Positions 44,710-53,782 are shown, numbered from the stretch's first letter. The stretch: 64,000 nucleotides of DNA from Roseomonas sp. E05 (GCF_030063475.1 NZ_JASIRT010000001.1:454907-518906); one strand, 5' to 3'. A program made the numbers and translations. Notes: a model not told the origin generated them from the letters alone.

Positions 44710-44828
44710 GACAGCCCCCGCGCGCGGCGCAGGATGGCTGGCGGGGGGCGGCTGGATGCATGGCGGACCTCTCCCTGACCCACGCGAGACAAGGTGGGCC
44801 TTCTGCTCTTGGCCGGCATTCTGGCGAG

Positions 44829-44842
44829 GATCGTATCCAATC
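44829..44842. promoter_or_regulatory. GntR-type operator, site 1
   Basis: GATCG-TATC-CAATC, one mismatch from a perfect dyad, 75 bp from site 2 and in the divergent gap between the fused E1 gene and the GntR regulator. The TATCCAAT core matches the style of FCD-subfamily GntR operators. Spacing equals about seven helical turns, allowing looped binding. Confidence 0.5.
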
Positions 44843-44903
44843 GCAAGCCAGCGCCCCGACGATCTCCCTTTAACACCGTGCACCTTGCGACGAGGTGCGC
44901 CAT

Positions 44904-44917
44904 GATTGTATCCAATC
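44904..44917. promoter_or_regulatory. GntR-type operator, site 2
   Basis: GATTG-TATC-CAATC, a perfect 5-4-5 dyad, 23 bp upstream of the gntR start codon; it shares the 10-base core GTATCCAATC with site 1. Position fits autoregulation of gntR and joint control of the divergent E1 gene. Confidence 0.6.
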
Positions 44918-44939
44918 AGGCTGGGCAGGAGGACAGTCC

Positions 44940-45587
44940 ATGGATGGCGGCGAGGCGCTGAGCAGCGGGCGCGTGGCCGAGGCGCTGCGCCAGGCGATCC
45001 TCACGGGCAGCCTCGCCCCGGGCAGCCGCATCCGGCAGGAGGAGGTGGCGGCGCGCTTCGCCACCAGCCGCATCCCCGTGCGCGAGGCCCTGCGGCAGCT
45101 CGAATCCGAGGGGCTGGTGACGCTGGTGCCGCATAGCGGCGCCTGGGTGGCACGGCTCGACCGTGCCGAATGCGTCGAGATCTACCGCATCCGCGAGCGG
45201 CTGGAGCCGATGGCGCTGGGCGAGAGCGTCGGCGCCCTCACGCCGGAGGACATCGCCGAGCTGTCGGGCCTGGTCGTGGCCATCGAGAACGCGCCGGACG
45301 TGGACGACTTCCTGCGGCTCGATCGCGACTTCCATCTCCGCAGCTACCGCCGCGCCGACATGCCGCGACTGATGGCGATGATCGAGCGCTTCTGGAACAC
45401 CATGCAGCAGTATCGCCGCGCCTATACCGTGCTGATCGGCACCGAGGGGCGCTGGGCCGTGCACCATGAGCACCGGCTGCTGATGGAGGCGATCCAGCGC
45501 CGCGACCGGCACGGCGCGGAGGAGCTGCTGCGCCTGCACATCCGCCGCACCCGCCGCGAGCTGGCGACGCGGACCGACATCTTCTGA
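44940..45587 (+). CDS. GntR-family regulator (FCD subfamily)
   Basis: 215 residues. Winged helix at about 8-75 (GRVAEALRQAILTGSLAPG, RIPVREALRQLESEGLVTL) then an all-helical FCD ligand domain with the metal/ligand residues D110-like (RLDRDFHLRSYR) and HHEHRLLMEAI. ATG 44940 has AGGAGGA 6 bases upstream; the frame is open to 44895 but runs over operator site 2. First gene of a unit followed by two SDR genes (26-bp and 11-bp gaps), divergent from the fused E1 gene. Ligand unknown. Confidence 0.9.
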   Translation: MDGGEALSSGRVAEALRQAILTGSLAPGSRIRQEEVAARFATSRIPVREALRQLESEGLVTLVPHSGAWVARLDRAECVEIYRIRERLEPMALGESVGALTPEDIAELSGLVVAIENAPDVDDFLRLDRDFHLRSYRRADMPRLMAMIERFWNTMQQYRRAYTVLIGTEGRWAVHHEHRLLMEAIQRRDRHGAEELLRLHIRRTRRELATRTDIF

Positions 45588-45613
45588 ACGACAAGAACGG
45601 AGGGAACGAATCA

Positions 45614-46354
45614 ATGCTCACCACCGACTTCACCGGCCGTTGCCTGCTGCTGACCGGCGCCGGCGGCGGCATCGCGCGCGAGACGGCGAAGCTGTTCCAT
45701 GCCGCCGGCGCCGCGCTGGTGCTGGCCGACCTGCAGGAGGCGCCGCTCAAAGCCCTGGCGGATGAGCTTGGCGGCGAGCGCATCGCCGCCCTGCGCTACG
45801 ACGCCACCCGCCCCGCCGATGCCGCCGCCGCCGTGGCGCTGGCGAAGGAGCGCTTCGGCGGCGTGGACTTCCTGGTGCCCGCCGCCGGCATCTATCCCGG
45901 CACCCGCTTCGACGCGATGGAGGAGGCCGCCTGGCGGCAGGTGATGGCGGTGAACCTGGATGGCGTCTTCCATCTCTGCCGCGCCGTGCTGCCCGCGCTG
46001 CGGGAGAAGGCATCCATCGTGCTGCTCGCCTCGCTGGCGGCGCATCGCGGCAGCCACAGCCACGCGCACTATTCCGCCAGCAAGAGCGCGCTGCTCGGCC
46101 TGACGCGCAGCCTGGCGCTGGAGCTGGCGCCGCGCACGCGGGTGAACGCCGTCTCGCCCGGCATCATCGACACGCCGATGATCAACGAGCTGATGGCGGC
46201 GCGCGGCGAGGCCATCCTGGCGCAGACGCCGCTGGCCCGGCTCGGCCAGCCGGAGGAGATCGCCTCGGTCATCGCCTTTCTCTGCTCGGAGGCCGCCAGC
46301 TTCATCACCGGCGAGGTGATGCAGGTGAATGGCGGCCTCTACATGGCCGGTTGA
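45614..46354 (+). CDS. Short-chain dehydrogenase/reductase (SDR)
   Basis: 246 residues, classical SDR. Cofactor motif TGAGGGIA at 14-21, catalytic Y153-x3-K157 in HYSASKSAL, and SPGIIDTPM after it. The NAG motif is altered to AAG (VPAAGIYPG). NAD(P)-dependent oxidation or reduction of an alcohol/ketone; substrate unknown. Between gntR and a second SDR on the same strand, so three genes form one unit, probably for the compound whose 2-oxo product meets the fused E1 enzyme. Confidence 0.9.
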   Translation: MLTTDFTGRCLLLTGAGGGIARETAKLFHAAGAALVLADLQEAPLKALADELGGERIAALRYDATRPADAAAAVALAKERFGGVDFLVPAAGIYPGTRFDAMEEAAWRQVMAVNLDGVFHLCRAVLPALREKASIVLLASLAAHRGSHSHAHYSASKSALLGLTRSLALELAPRTRVNAVSPGIIDTPMINELMAARGEAILAQTPLARLGQPEEIASVIAFLCSEAASFITGEVMQVNGGLYMAG

Positions 46355-46365
46355 AGGGGGCGCGA

Positions 46366-47130
46366 ATGGCTGTTCTGAAGGACCGCATGGCGGTCGTCAC
46401 CGGCGGCGGCGCGGGCATCGGCCGCGCCACCTGCCTGGCGCTGGGCCGCGCCGGCGCGCATGTCGCGGTGTGGGACGTGGATGCCGCGGCGGCGGAGGAA
46501 ACCGCTGCCCTGCTGCGCGCGGACGGCGTGCAGGCAACAACCGTCATTGCCTCGGTGGCCGATCCCGAGGCGGTGCGCGGCGCCTTCGCGACGCTGGATG
46601 CGCGGCTCGGGCGGCTGGACATCCTCATCAACAATGCCGGCATCAGCGCCAATCGCCCCACGCTGGAGGTGACGGACGAGGAGTGGCGCCGCGGCATGAG
46701 CATCAACCTCGACGGCGTGTTCTGGTGCGCGCGCGAGGCAGGGCGGCGAATGCAGGCGCAAGGCAGCGGCTGCATCGTCAACATGGCCTCGATGTATGGC
46801 GTGGTCGCCGCGCCGAACCGGATCGCCTACACCGCATCCAAGGCTGCCGTGGTGATGATGACGAAGTCGCTGGCGGTGGAATGGGCGGGCTTCGGCATCC
46901 GCGTCAACGCCGTGGCGCCGGGCTATATCCGCACCGCGCTGCTGGAGGATCTGGCGGCCATCGGCAAGGTGGACCTGGCCGCGCTGACGCGGCGCACGCC
47001 ACAGGGCCGGCTCGGCACGGCCGAGGAGATCGCGGATGCCGTGCTCTATCTCTGCGAGCCGCGCAGCGCCTTCATCACCGGGCATGTGCTGGGCGTGGAT
47101 GGCGGCTGGACCGCCTATGGATACGTCTGA
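46366..47130 (+). CDS. Short-chain dehydrogenase/reductase (SDR)
   Basis: 254 residues, classical SDR. TGGGAGIG near 17-24, NNAGISANRP, catalytic Y155-x3-K159 in YTASKAAVV, and APGYIRTALL. ATG 46366 has GAAGGGGG upstream; a TTG at 46351 is less likely. Co-transcribed with the preceding SDR (11-bp gap). A full copy of the dispersed hairpin element follows the stop, facing the convergent GntR gene. Confidence 0.9.
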   Translation: MAVLKDRMAVVTGGGAGIGRATCLALGRAGAHVAVWDVDAAAAEETAALLRADGVQATTVIASVADPEAVRGAFATLDARLGRLDILINNAGISANRPTLEVTDEEWRRGMSINLDGVFWCAREAGRRMQAQGSGCIVNMASMYGVVAAPNRIAYTASKAAVVMMTKSLAVEWAGFGIRVNAVAPGYIRTALLEDLAAIGKVDLAALTRRTPQGRLGTAEEIADAVLYLCEPRSAFITGHVLGVDGGWTAYGYV

Positions 47131-47134
47131 GCAA

Positions 47135-47248
47135 GGTCGGGGGAAGGAATTCCCCCGAACCCCCTTCTTTTTTCTGCCATTCCCAGCAGGTGCGGAAAAC
47201 TCGAAGAAAGAAGATGGGGGTCTGGGGGAATTCCTTCCCCCAGCCTTT
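47135..47248. repeat. Dispersed inverted-arm element, best copy, between convergent genes
   Basis: Left arm GTCGGGGGAAGGAATTCCCC followed by a CCCCTTCTTTTTTCTGCC tract; right arm AACTCGAAGAAAGAAGATGG then TCTGGGGGAATTCCTTCCCC and CAGCCTTTTA. The two arms are inverted and nearly complementary over about 40 bases, and each also folds on itself. It spans almost the whole gap between the SDR stop and the GntR stop. Stem plus T tract in both directions fits a bidirectional terminator. Confidence 0.85.
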
Positions 47249-48030
47249 TACCCGCCCCTGGAGAGATAGACTGCCAGCCGGTTCGCCGCCTGCACCAGAT
47301 GGTTTTCCGCCGCCTGGCGTGCGGCTGCCGCATCGCCCGCCGCGATGGCCTCGAAGATCGCCTCGTGCTCGCGCTGCACCACCTGCGTCAGCCCATGCCG
47401 GCGCGCCGTATTGGCGCGGGCGGCGCGGATGAAGGTGCGCACGCGACGATCGAGGAATTCGGAGAGGTCGCGGAAGAAGGGATTGCCGCTCGCCTCGATG
47501 ATGGCGCGGTGGAAGGCCACATCCTCGTCCACCCCGGTCTCGCCGCGGTCGATCGCGGCTTGCATGGCGCGAAGGCGGTCCTCGATGCTGGCCAGTTCAG
47601 CGGTGCTGCGGCGGATGGCGGCGTGGCCGGTCGCCGCCGATTCCACGGCCATCAGCAGTTCGACGATGTTGCGGATCTCGGCCGCGTTGCCGAAGTCGGT
47701 GACGTCCAGCCGGAAACTGGCGACGTCCCGCCGCTCGGCGACGAAAGCGCCCGCCCCCTGGCGCGTGGTAACCAACCCGTCATGCTTGAGGCGGCCGATG
47801 GCCTCGCGCACGATGGGCCGGCTGACGCCGTAACTGGCTGCCATGGCCTGCTCGGTGGGCAGCCGGTCGCCGACGGCGAAGCGGCCGGAGAGGATCTCCC
47901 CGCGCAGGCGCTGCGCCAGGGTGGCGGCGAGCGAGGGCGCGCGGTCGAGCAGGCCGGGCGGGTCCGCCTCCCGCGCGGCACGCGGCCGGGCGGCCCCGCC
48001 CCGGGCATTGCTGCTCAGGTCAGCAGCCAT
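47248..48030 (-). CDS. GntR/FadR-family regulator
   Basis: 260 residues. Winged helix at about 30-100 (LAATLAQRLRGEILSGRFAVG, SRPIVREAIGRLKHDGLV), then a helical FadR/FCD ligand domain (DEDVAFHRAIIEASGNPFF, EHEAIFEAIAAGD). Its 5' end overlaps the end of the upstream SDR gene by 16 bp, so they are co-transcribed. The unit is divergent from the second Liv-type transporter, with a perfect 19-bp palindrome in the gap, a likely operator for this protein. Confidence 0.9.
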   Translation of the reverse strand: MAADLSSNARGGAARPRAAREADPPGLLDRAPSLAATLAQRLRGEILSGRFAVGDRLPTEQAMAASYGVSRPIVREAIGRLKHDGLVTTRQGAGAFVAERRDVASFRLDVTDFGNAAEIRNIVELLMAVESAATGHAAIRRSTAELASIEDRLRAMQAAIDRGETGVDEDVAFHRAIIEASGNPFFRDLSEFLDRRVRTFIRAARANTARRHGLTQVVQREHEAIFEAIAAGDAAAARQAAENHLVQAANRLAVYLSRGG

Positions 48031-48785
48031 CCGCCCGCCACATCGCAGACCTGGCCGGTGACGAAGGCGCCCGCCGTGGAGGTCAGGAACAGGCAGGCCG
48101 CCGCCACATCCTCCGGGGTGCCGAGGCGGCGCAGCGGCGTCGCCATCCGGGCCGCCTCATTGGCCTCCGGCGCCGAGCCACGCATCAGCGGCGTGTCGAT
48201 GCGGCCGGGTGCGATGGCGTTGACGGAAATGCCATAGGGCCCCTGCTCGCCCGCCAGGTGCTTGGTCATGCCGATCAGCGCCGCCTTGGTGGCGGCATAG
48301 TGCACGGCCACGATGTCGCAATAGGTGCGCCCGGCGACCGAGGCCATGTTGACGATCTGCCCGCGCCCGAGCTTGTGCATGCCCGGCAGCACGGCGCGGG
48401 TGCAGAGGAAGGCGCCGGTCAGGTTGACGTCCAGCACGCGGCGCCATTCGTCGAGACCCACGGCGCCGGCCTCGGCGCGGCGGCCGTCGGCGCCGCTCTT
48501 GGGCGAGATGCCGGCATTGTTCACCAGCACGTCCACCGGGCCGAAGCTGGCCGCCACGGCGGCGAAGGTGGCGCCGACGGCCGCCTCGTCAGCGACATCG
48601 ACCGTTTGGGCCATGGTTTTCAGGCCGCGCGCCCTGGCCTCGGCAGCAGCCGTCTCGGCCAGCGCGGCGTCGGTGTCGAGATAGGCCGTGGCGGCGCCCG
48701 CCGCGGCCAGCGCATCGGCGATCGCGCGGCCGATTCCGCGCCCGGCGCCGGTGACGACAGCGACCCGCCCGACATGGCTGCTCAT
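48015..48785 (-). CDS. Short-chain dehydrogenase/reductase (SDR)
   Basis: 256 residues, classical SDR. TGAGRGIG near the N-terminus, NNAGISPKSG, catalytic Y163-x3-K167 (HYAATKAAL), APGRIDTPLM and a GGWLLT C-terminus. ATG 48785 has GGAGG 8 bases upstream. Overlaps the GntR gene downstream by 16 bp. Divergent from the binding-protein gene of the second Liv-type transporter; likely oxidises the imported compound or a derivative. Confidence 0.9.
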   Translation of the reverse strand: MSSHVGRVAVVTGAGRGIGRAIADALAAAGAATAYLDTDAALAETAAAEARARGLKTMAQTVDVADEAAVGATFAAVAASFGPVDVLVNNAGISPKSGADGRRAEAGAVGLDEWRRVLDVNLTGAFLCTRAVLPGMHKLGRGQIVNMASVAGRTYCDIVAVHYAATKAALIGMTKHLAGEQGPYGISVNAIAPGRIDTPLMRGSAPEANEAARMATPLRRLGTPEDVAAACLFLTSTAGAFVTGQVCDVAGGWLLT

Positions 48786-48905
48786 CGGCGGCCCTCCCGG
48801 CTGTGGCGGAGGCAATGGTGGTGGCTTGCATGCATCGGGCGTTGTCCTCGTGGCGCTGCGTTGCATGACGGCGCCTTGCGGGATTCGTAGCGAAGATGGA
48901 CTTGT

Positions 48906-48924
48906 CAGGCAACTTGGTTGCCTG
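48906..48924. promoter_or_regulatory. Perfect 19-bp palindrome, probable operator in divergent promoter
   Basis: CAGGCAAC-TTG-GTTGCCTG, perfect 8-3-8 dyad roughly midway between the SDR-gntR start and the binding-protein start. Odd-length central-symmetric dyads of this kind are typical binding sites of dimeric GntR or LacI proteins; the neighbouring GntR/FadR gene is the obvious candidate. Confidence 0.6.
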
Positions 48925-49018
48925 CATTCTTGCCGCAATGACGGCGCTCCGCCCGGAGCGGACGTCGCATGTCCACGAAAGCAAGCAACGCCCCGCCAAT
49001 GGGGCGCGAGGAGGAATG

Positions 49019-50251
49019 ATGACGGGCATTACCCGGCGCGGCGCGCTGGCCAGTGGCATCGCCCTGGCGGCCACCCCCTTTGGCATCTCCCGCAGCTTCG
49101 CGCAGTCCGGCCCGATCAAGGTCGGCGCGCTCTATCCCTTCTCCGGCGGCCTCGCCCTGCTGGGCGACGAGAGCTTCCGCGGCCTCGAGATCGCCATCGA
49201 GGAGCGCAATGCCGCCGGCGGCGTGAAGGGCCGCCAGCTCCAGATCGTGCGCGGCGACGCGGTGGACCCCAACCAGGCGGTTGGCGAGGCGCGGCGGCTC
49301 ACCTCGGTCGAGCGCGTCACCTGCGTCTTCGGCACCTACTCCTCCTCGCTCTGCCTCGCCGCCTCGCAGGTGACGGAACTGGCGCAGATCCCCTATTTCG
49401 AGATGGGCGCGATCTCCGACCCGATCACCGAACGCGGCTTCAAGTACATCTTCCGCACCAACCCGACGGCGGCGAGCTTCGCCCGCGCCATGGTGGACGC
49501 GGTGCGTGACGCCGTCGCGCCGGCCTTCAACACCGACCCCAAGAGCCTGAAGGTCGCCATCATCCACGAGGATTCGCTCTACGGGCAGACCGTCGCCGGC
49601 TACCAGAAGAAGCGCGTGCAGGAGATCGGGCTCAACCTGGTCGAAACCCTGCCCTATTCGGCGAAGTCGGTGGACCTGACGCCGGTCGTGCTGCGCCTGA
49701 AGTCGGCGGGCGCGGATGTCGTTCTGCAGACCTCCTACCAGAACGACACCGTGCTGTTCTTCCGCCAGATGCGCGAGCAGGCCTACAAGCCGAAGGCGGT
49801 GATCGGCGCCGGCGGCGGCTACTCGCTGCGCGACACCATGCAGGCGATCGGCGCCGAGAACATGGAAGGCGCACTGGACGTCGATTTCACGCAATACCAG
49901 ACCAACCCGGAGGCGGCACCGGGCATGCCGGATTTCCTCAAGAAGTACCAAGCGAAGTACGGTATGGCGCCGCGCTCCGGCCACAGCCTGGCGAACTACA
50001 TGGGCGGCCATGTCTTCCTCGATGCGATGGAGGCGGCGAAGGACCTCAGCGCCGGCGCCCTCCGCACCGCCGTGCTCGCGGTGGACAAGCCGATGGGCAG
50101 CACCGCGACCGGCTGGGGCGCCAAGTTCAACGAGGCCGGGCAGAATGAGCGGGCCGATCCCTTCCTGATGCAGTGGCAGGGCGGCGAGCTGGTCACCGTC
50201 TTCCCGAAGAAGGCGGCGGTGAAGGAGCTGAAGCCGGTGCTCGGCACCTGA
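49019..50251 (+). CDS. ABC transporter periplasmic substrate-binding protein (type I, Liv-like)
   Basis: 410 residues. Twin-arginine-like signal ITRRGALASGIALAA with likely cleavage after SFAQ near residue 32. Mature start GPIKVGALYPFSGGLALLG and EERNAAGGVKGRQ are standard for the family. Two adjacent ATGs (49016, 49019) follow GAGGAGGA; 49019 gives normal spacing. First gene of the second transporter cluster (LivH, LivM-G, LivF downstream). Ligand unknown. Confidence 0.92.
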   Translation: MTGITRRGALASGIALAATPFGISRSFAQSGPIKVGALYPFSGGLALLGDESFRGLEIAIEERNAAGGVKGRQLQIVRGDAVDPNQAVGEARRLTSVERVTCVFGTYSSSLCLAASQVTELAQIPYFEMGAISDPITERGFKYIFRTNPTAASFARAMVDAVRDAVAPAFNTDPKSLKVAIIHEDSLYGQTVAGYQKKRVQEIGLNLVETLPYSAKSVDLTPVVLRLKSAGADVVLQTSYQNDTVLFFRQMREQAYKPKAVIGAGGGYSLRDTMQAIGAENMEGALDVDFTQYQTNPEAAPGMPDFLKKYQAKYGMAPRSGHSLANYMGGHVFLDAMEAAKDLSAGALRTAVLAVDKPMGSTATGWGAKFNEAGQNERADPFLMQWQGGELVTVFPKKAAVKELKPVLGT

Positions 50252-50364
50252 GCCTGACGCGCGGGCGCCCGCTCCCCCTCGCCGGGGTGCGGACGCCCGC
50301 CGCGGCCGGCCGCGCCGCCGCTTCACCCCACCCCCGGCCCCCGACCGCCTGAAGGACCCCGCGC

Positions 50365-51237
50365 ATGGACATCCTCGTCCAGCTCATCATCAACGGCATC
50401 CTGCTGGGCAGCATGTACGCCATCATCAGCGTCGGCCTGACGCTGATCTTCGGCATCGTCCGCGTCGTCAACTTCGCGCATGGCGAGCTGCTGATGGTGG
50501 GCATGTACGCCACCTACCTGCTCGGCGCGCATCTCGGCCTGCACCCCTATGTCGCGGCGGTCCCGGTGACGGTGCTGCTCTTCGCCATCGGCGCGCTGAT
50601 CCAGCGCTTCGTCATCCAGCCGCTGCTGGGTGCCGAGGAGCATATCCAGATCTTCGCCACCGTCGGCCTGTCCATCGCGCTGATCAACCTGGCGCTGCTG
50701 GTCTTCGGTGCCGACCTCTACTCGCTGCAGGTGCCCTCGGTGCACCACTCGCTGCGTTTCGGCGGCTACTCGCTGCTGGTCGGGCAGGCGGTGATGCTGC
50801 TCTGCGCCATCGCGCTGGTGGGCGGGCTGCACCTCTTCATGCAGACCACGCCACTCGGCCGCGCCGTGCGCGCCACGGCGCAGAACCGCAACGCCGCGCT
50901 GCTGATGGGCGTGCCGGTGGAGCGCATCTACGTCTTCGCCTTCGGCCTCGGCGCGGCCTGTGTCGGCCTCGCCAGCGCGCTGATCATGCCGCTGATCCCG
51001 GTGACGCCCAGCATCGGCAGCTACTTCGTGCTCACCGCCTTCGTCGTCGTGGTGCTGGGCGGCATGCGCAGCCTCTACGGCGCCTTCCTCGGCGCCATGA
51101 TCATCGGCGTGGTGGACAGCCTCTCCGGCTACTACATCGCCCCCGACCTGAAGGAGGTGGTCTATTTCGCCATCTTCATCGCCATCCTGATCTTCAAGCC
51201 GACCGGCCTGTTCGGCCTCGGCCGTGGCACGGAGTGA
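50365..51237 (+). CDS. livH: ABC transporter permease, LivH type
   Basis: 290 residues, multiple hydrophobic helices. LivH marks: IINGILLGSMYAIISVGLTL, GIVRVVNFAHGELLMVGMY, and VVLGGMRSLYGAFLGAMIIG near the C-terminus. ATG 50365 follows the binding-protein gene by 113 bp of GC-rich sequence without clear terminator. The gene after it starts 5 bp beyond its stop. Confidence 0.92.
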   Translation: MDILVQLIINGILLGSMYAIISVGLTLIFGIVRVVNFAHGELLMVGMYATYLLGAHLGLHPYVAAVPVTVLLFAIGALIQRFVIQPLLGAEEHIQIFATVGLSIALINLALLVFGADLYSLQVPSVHHSLRFGGYSLLVGQAVMLLCAIALVGGLHLFMQTTPLGRAVRATAQNRNAALLMGVPVERIYVFAFGLGAACVGLASALIMPLIPVTPSIGSYFVLTAFVVVVLGGMRSLYGAFLGAMIIGVVDSLSGYYIAPDLKEVVYFAIFIAILIFKPTGLFGLGRGTE

Positions 51238-51242
51238 GGAGC

Positions 51243-53078
51243 ATGGACGCCTCCGCCATCGCGACCGCCAGCCCCTCGCCGCGCAAGCCCGGTCTCGCCG
51301 CGCGCCTGCTGCATCCGCGCTTCTACTGCGCCGCGCTGGGCCTGGCGCTGCTGCTCGCCGTTCCGCTCGGCATCAACTCGCCCTTCCTGACCCATGTGGC
51401 GGTGACCATCTGCGTCTTCGCCGCGCTCTCCTCCGCCTGGAACATCATGGGCGGCTATGCCGGGCAGCTCTCGCTGGGCCATGCGGTGTTCTACGGCATC
51501 GGCGGCTATGGCACGGCCCTGCTGATCCAGCATTTCGGCCTGACGCCCTGGATCGGCATGTGGCCGGCGGCGGCGCTGGCGGCGCTGGTCGGCGCCGCCA
51601 TCGGCTATCCCTGCTTCCGGCTGCGCGGCCCGTTCTTCTCGCTGGCCACCATCGCCTTCCTGGAAGTGACGCGGCTGCTCTTCATCCATTTCGACTGGAT
51701 CACCGGCGGCTCGGCGGGGCTGATCGTGCCGCTCAATCCAGGCTGGGCCTGGATGATCTTCTATGACAAGACGAACTACCTCTACATCGCCTTCGGCCTG
51801 CTGATCTTTGCCCTGCTGGTCTCCTGGTGGATCCGCGGCAGCCGGCTCGGCTACGCGCTGACGGCCGTGCGCGAGCGCGAGGACGCGGCGCTGGCGGCCG
51901 GCATCGACAACACCGGCGTCAAGCTGCGCGCGGTGATGGTCTCCGCCGGCCTGACCGCCATCGTCGGCGCCTTCCACGCGATGTACCTGACCTTCCTCGA
52001 GCCGGCGACGATGTTCTCGCTGCCGACCTCGATCGAGATCGCCATGTACGCACTGATCGGCGGCCTCGGCACGGTGGCCGGTCCGATCTTCGGCGCCCTG
52101 CTGGTGGTGCCGCTGGCCGAGGCGGCGCGCGTCTGGCTCGGCGCCAGCGCCAATGGCCTGCACGGCTTCGTCTACGGCACCGCGCTGGTGGTCATCACCC
52201 TGACCATGCCGGCCGGCCTGGTCGGCACCTTCGGCAAGCGCATCTCCGGCTGGATCGACCGCCTGCCGGGCGGCGGCGCGGTGGCGCCCGCGCTGGCGCC
52301 CCCGCCGGTGGCCAGGCCGGAAGGCACGCCGGGCGAGACCATGCTGGAGGGGCGCGACCTGGTGCGCCGCTTCGGCGGCCTGGTCGCCACCAACAACGTC
52401 TCCATCACGCTGAAGCGCGGCGAGATCCTCGGCGTCATCGGTCCCAACGGCGCGGGCAAGACGACGCTGTTCAACCAGCTCTCCGGCTTCCTGGCGCCCT
52501 CCTCGGGCACGGTGACGGTGCGCGGGCCGGACGGCAAGCTGGTCGAACCCCGCGCGCCGGACGAGTTCGCCCGCCTCGGCGTCGGCCGCACCTTCCAGAT
52601 CGTGCAGCCCTTCGGCAAGCTGACGGTGCTGGAGAACATCATGATCGGCGCCTTCATGCGCCATTCCGACGTCGCCGAGGCGCGCGCCGTGGCGCTGCGC
52701 ACCGCGCGGCTGGTCGGGCTCGACGACGTGGCCGATGTCGAGGCGCGCAACCTGCCGATCGGCGGGCTGAAGCGGCTGGAGGTCGCCCGCACGCTGGCCA
52801 CCGAGCCCTCCATCCTGCTGCTCGACGAGGTGATGGCCGGGCAGAGCCAGTCCGACACGCAGAAGATGGTGCAGCTGATCCGCACCATCCGCGACAGCGG
52901 CGTCAGCATCATCGCCATCGAGCACAACATGCACGCCATCATGAGCATCTCGGACCGCATCGTGGTGGTCGATTCCGGCCGCGTCATCGCCGAGGGCGAG
53001 CCGCGCAGCGTGGTGCAGAACCGCGCCGTCATCGAGGCCTATCTCGGGGAGGATTTCGTCGATGCTCAGGGTGTCTGA
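51243..53078 (+). CDS. LivM-LivG fusion: ABC permease joined to ATPase
   Basis: 611 residues. Permease part about 20-340 (NIMGGYAGQLSLGHAVFYGIG, YALIGGLGTVAGP), proline-rich linker 345-370, ATPase part with Walker A GPNGAGKTT (K406), signature LPIGGLKRLEVARTL, Walker B ILLLDEVMAGQSQ and IAIEHNMHAI. ATG 51243 preferred over GTG 51234 for spacing to GGAG. Overlaps livF start by 17 bp. Same fusion order as at 10497-12311; the two differ in the ATPase signature, so they are separate paralogues. Confidence 0.9.
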   Translation: MDASAIATASPSPRKPGLAARLLHPRFYCAALGLALLLAVPLGINSPFLTHVAVTICVFAALSSAWNIMGGYAGQLSLGHAVFYGIGGYGTALLIQHFGLTPWIGMWPAAALAALVGAAIGYPCFRLRGPFFSLATIAFLEVTRLLFIHFDWITGGSAGLIVPLNPGWAWMIFYDKTNYLYIAFGLLIFALLVSWWIRGSRLGYALTAVREREDAALAAGIDNTGVKLRAVMVSAGLTAIVGAFHAMYLTFLEPATMFSLPTSIEIAMYALIGGLGTVAGPIFGALLVVPLAEAARVWLGASANGLHGFVYGTALVVITLTMPAGLVGTFGKRISGWIDRLPGGGAVAPALAPPPVARPEGTPGETMLEGRDLVRRFGGLVATNNVSITLKRGEILGVIGPNGAGKTTLFNQLSGFLAPSSGTVTVRGPDGKLVEPRAPDEFARLGVGRTFQIVQPFGKLTVLENIMIGAFMRHSDVAEARAVALRTARLVGLDDVADVEARNLPIGGLKRLEVARTLATEPSILLLDEVMAGQSQSDTQKMVQLIRTIRDSGVSIIAIEHNMHAIMSISDRIVVVDSGRVIAEGEPRSVVQNRAVIEAYLGEDFVDAQGV

Positions 53079-53766
53079 CCTCGCCGCGGGCTATGGCCGC
53101 ACCACCATCCTCCAGGGCCTCTCGCTGCATGTGGAGGCGGGCGAGATCGTCACCATCATCGGCGCCAACGGCGCCGGCAAGACGACGCTGCTGCGCGCCA
53201 TCTCCGGCCTGATCCGCCCGACCGCCGGCAAGGTCGAGCTGAACGGCGAGCGGGTGGACGGGCTCAGCCCGGCCGAGATCGTCGGGCGCGGGCTGATCAT
53301 GGTGCCGGAGGCGCGCCAGCTCTTCCCGGTCATGAGCGTGCGCGACAACGTGCTGATGGGCTGCTACCACCCCGCCGCCCGCGAGGGCGCGGCGCAGCGG
53401 CTGGAGGAGGTGCTCGACCTCTTCCCCCGCGTGCGCGAGCGGCTCTCGCAGGTGGCGGGCTCCCTCTCCGGCGGCGAGCAGCAGATGGTGGCGATCGCCC
53501 GCGGGCTGATGGCCAACCCGAAGCTGCTGATGCTGGACGAACCCTCGCTCGGCCTCGCGCCGATCATCGTGCAGCAGATGTTCGGCATCGTCGAGCGCAT
53601 CGCGGCGATGGGCACGACGGTGCTGCTGGTCGAGCAGAAGGCCTTCCACGCGCTGAAGATCGCCGCGCGGGCCTATGTCATCGAGAACGGGCAGATCTCG
53701 ATCGAGAACACCGGGCCCGGCCTGCTGGCCGATCCGCATGTGAAGACAGCCTATCTGGGCCTGTGA
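53062..53766 (+). CDS. livF: ABC transporter ATP-binding protein, LivF type
   Basis: 234 residues. Walker A GANGAGKTT at 34-42, signature SLSGGEQQMVAIARGL, Walker B LLMLDEPSLGLAP, and LLVEQKAFHAL. Starts inside the 3' end of the permease-ATPase fusion gene. Completes a full Liv-type importer (binding protein, LivH, LivM-G, LivF). Next gene 16 bp downstream is a shikimate-dehydrogenase-like enzyme, so the imported solute may be a cyclic polyol acid. Confidence 0.92.
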   Translation: MLRVSDLAAGYGRTTILQGLSLHVEAGEIVTIIGANGAGKTTLLRAISGLIRPTAGKVELNGERVDGLSPAEIVGRGLIMVPEARQLFPVMSVRDNVLMGCYHPAAREGAAQRLEEVLDLFPRVRERLSQVAGSLSGGEQQMVAIARGLMANPKLLMLDEPSLGLAPIIVQQMFGIVERIAAMGTTVLLVEQKAFHALKIAARAYVIENGQISIENTGPGLLADPHVKTAYLGL

Positions 53767-53782
53767 GGGAGCGCGCGCGAGC

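Noticed and set aside
42535..47130. Classical E1-E2-E3 dehydrogenase operon
   Set aside because: No lipoyl acyltransferase or lipoamide dehydrogenase is encoded in the window; only the fused E1 and two SDRs are present.
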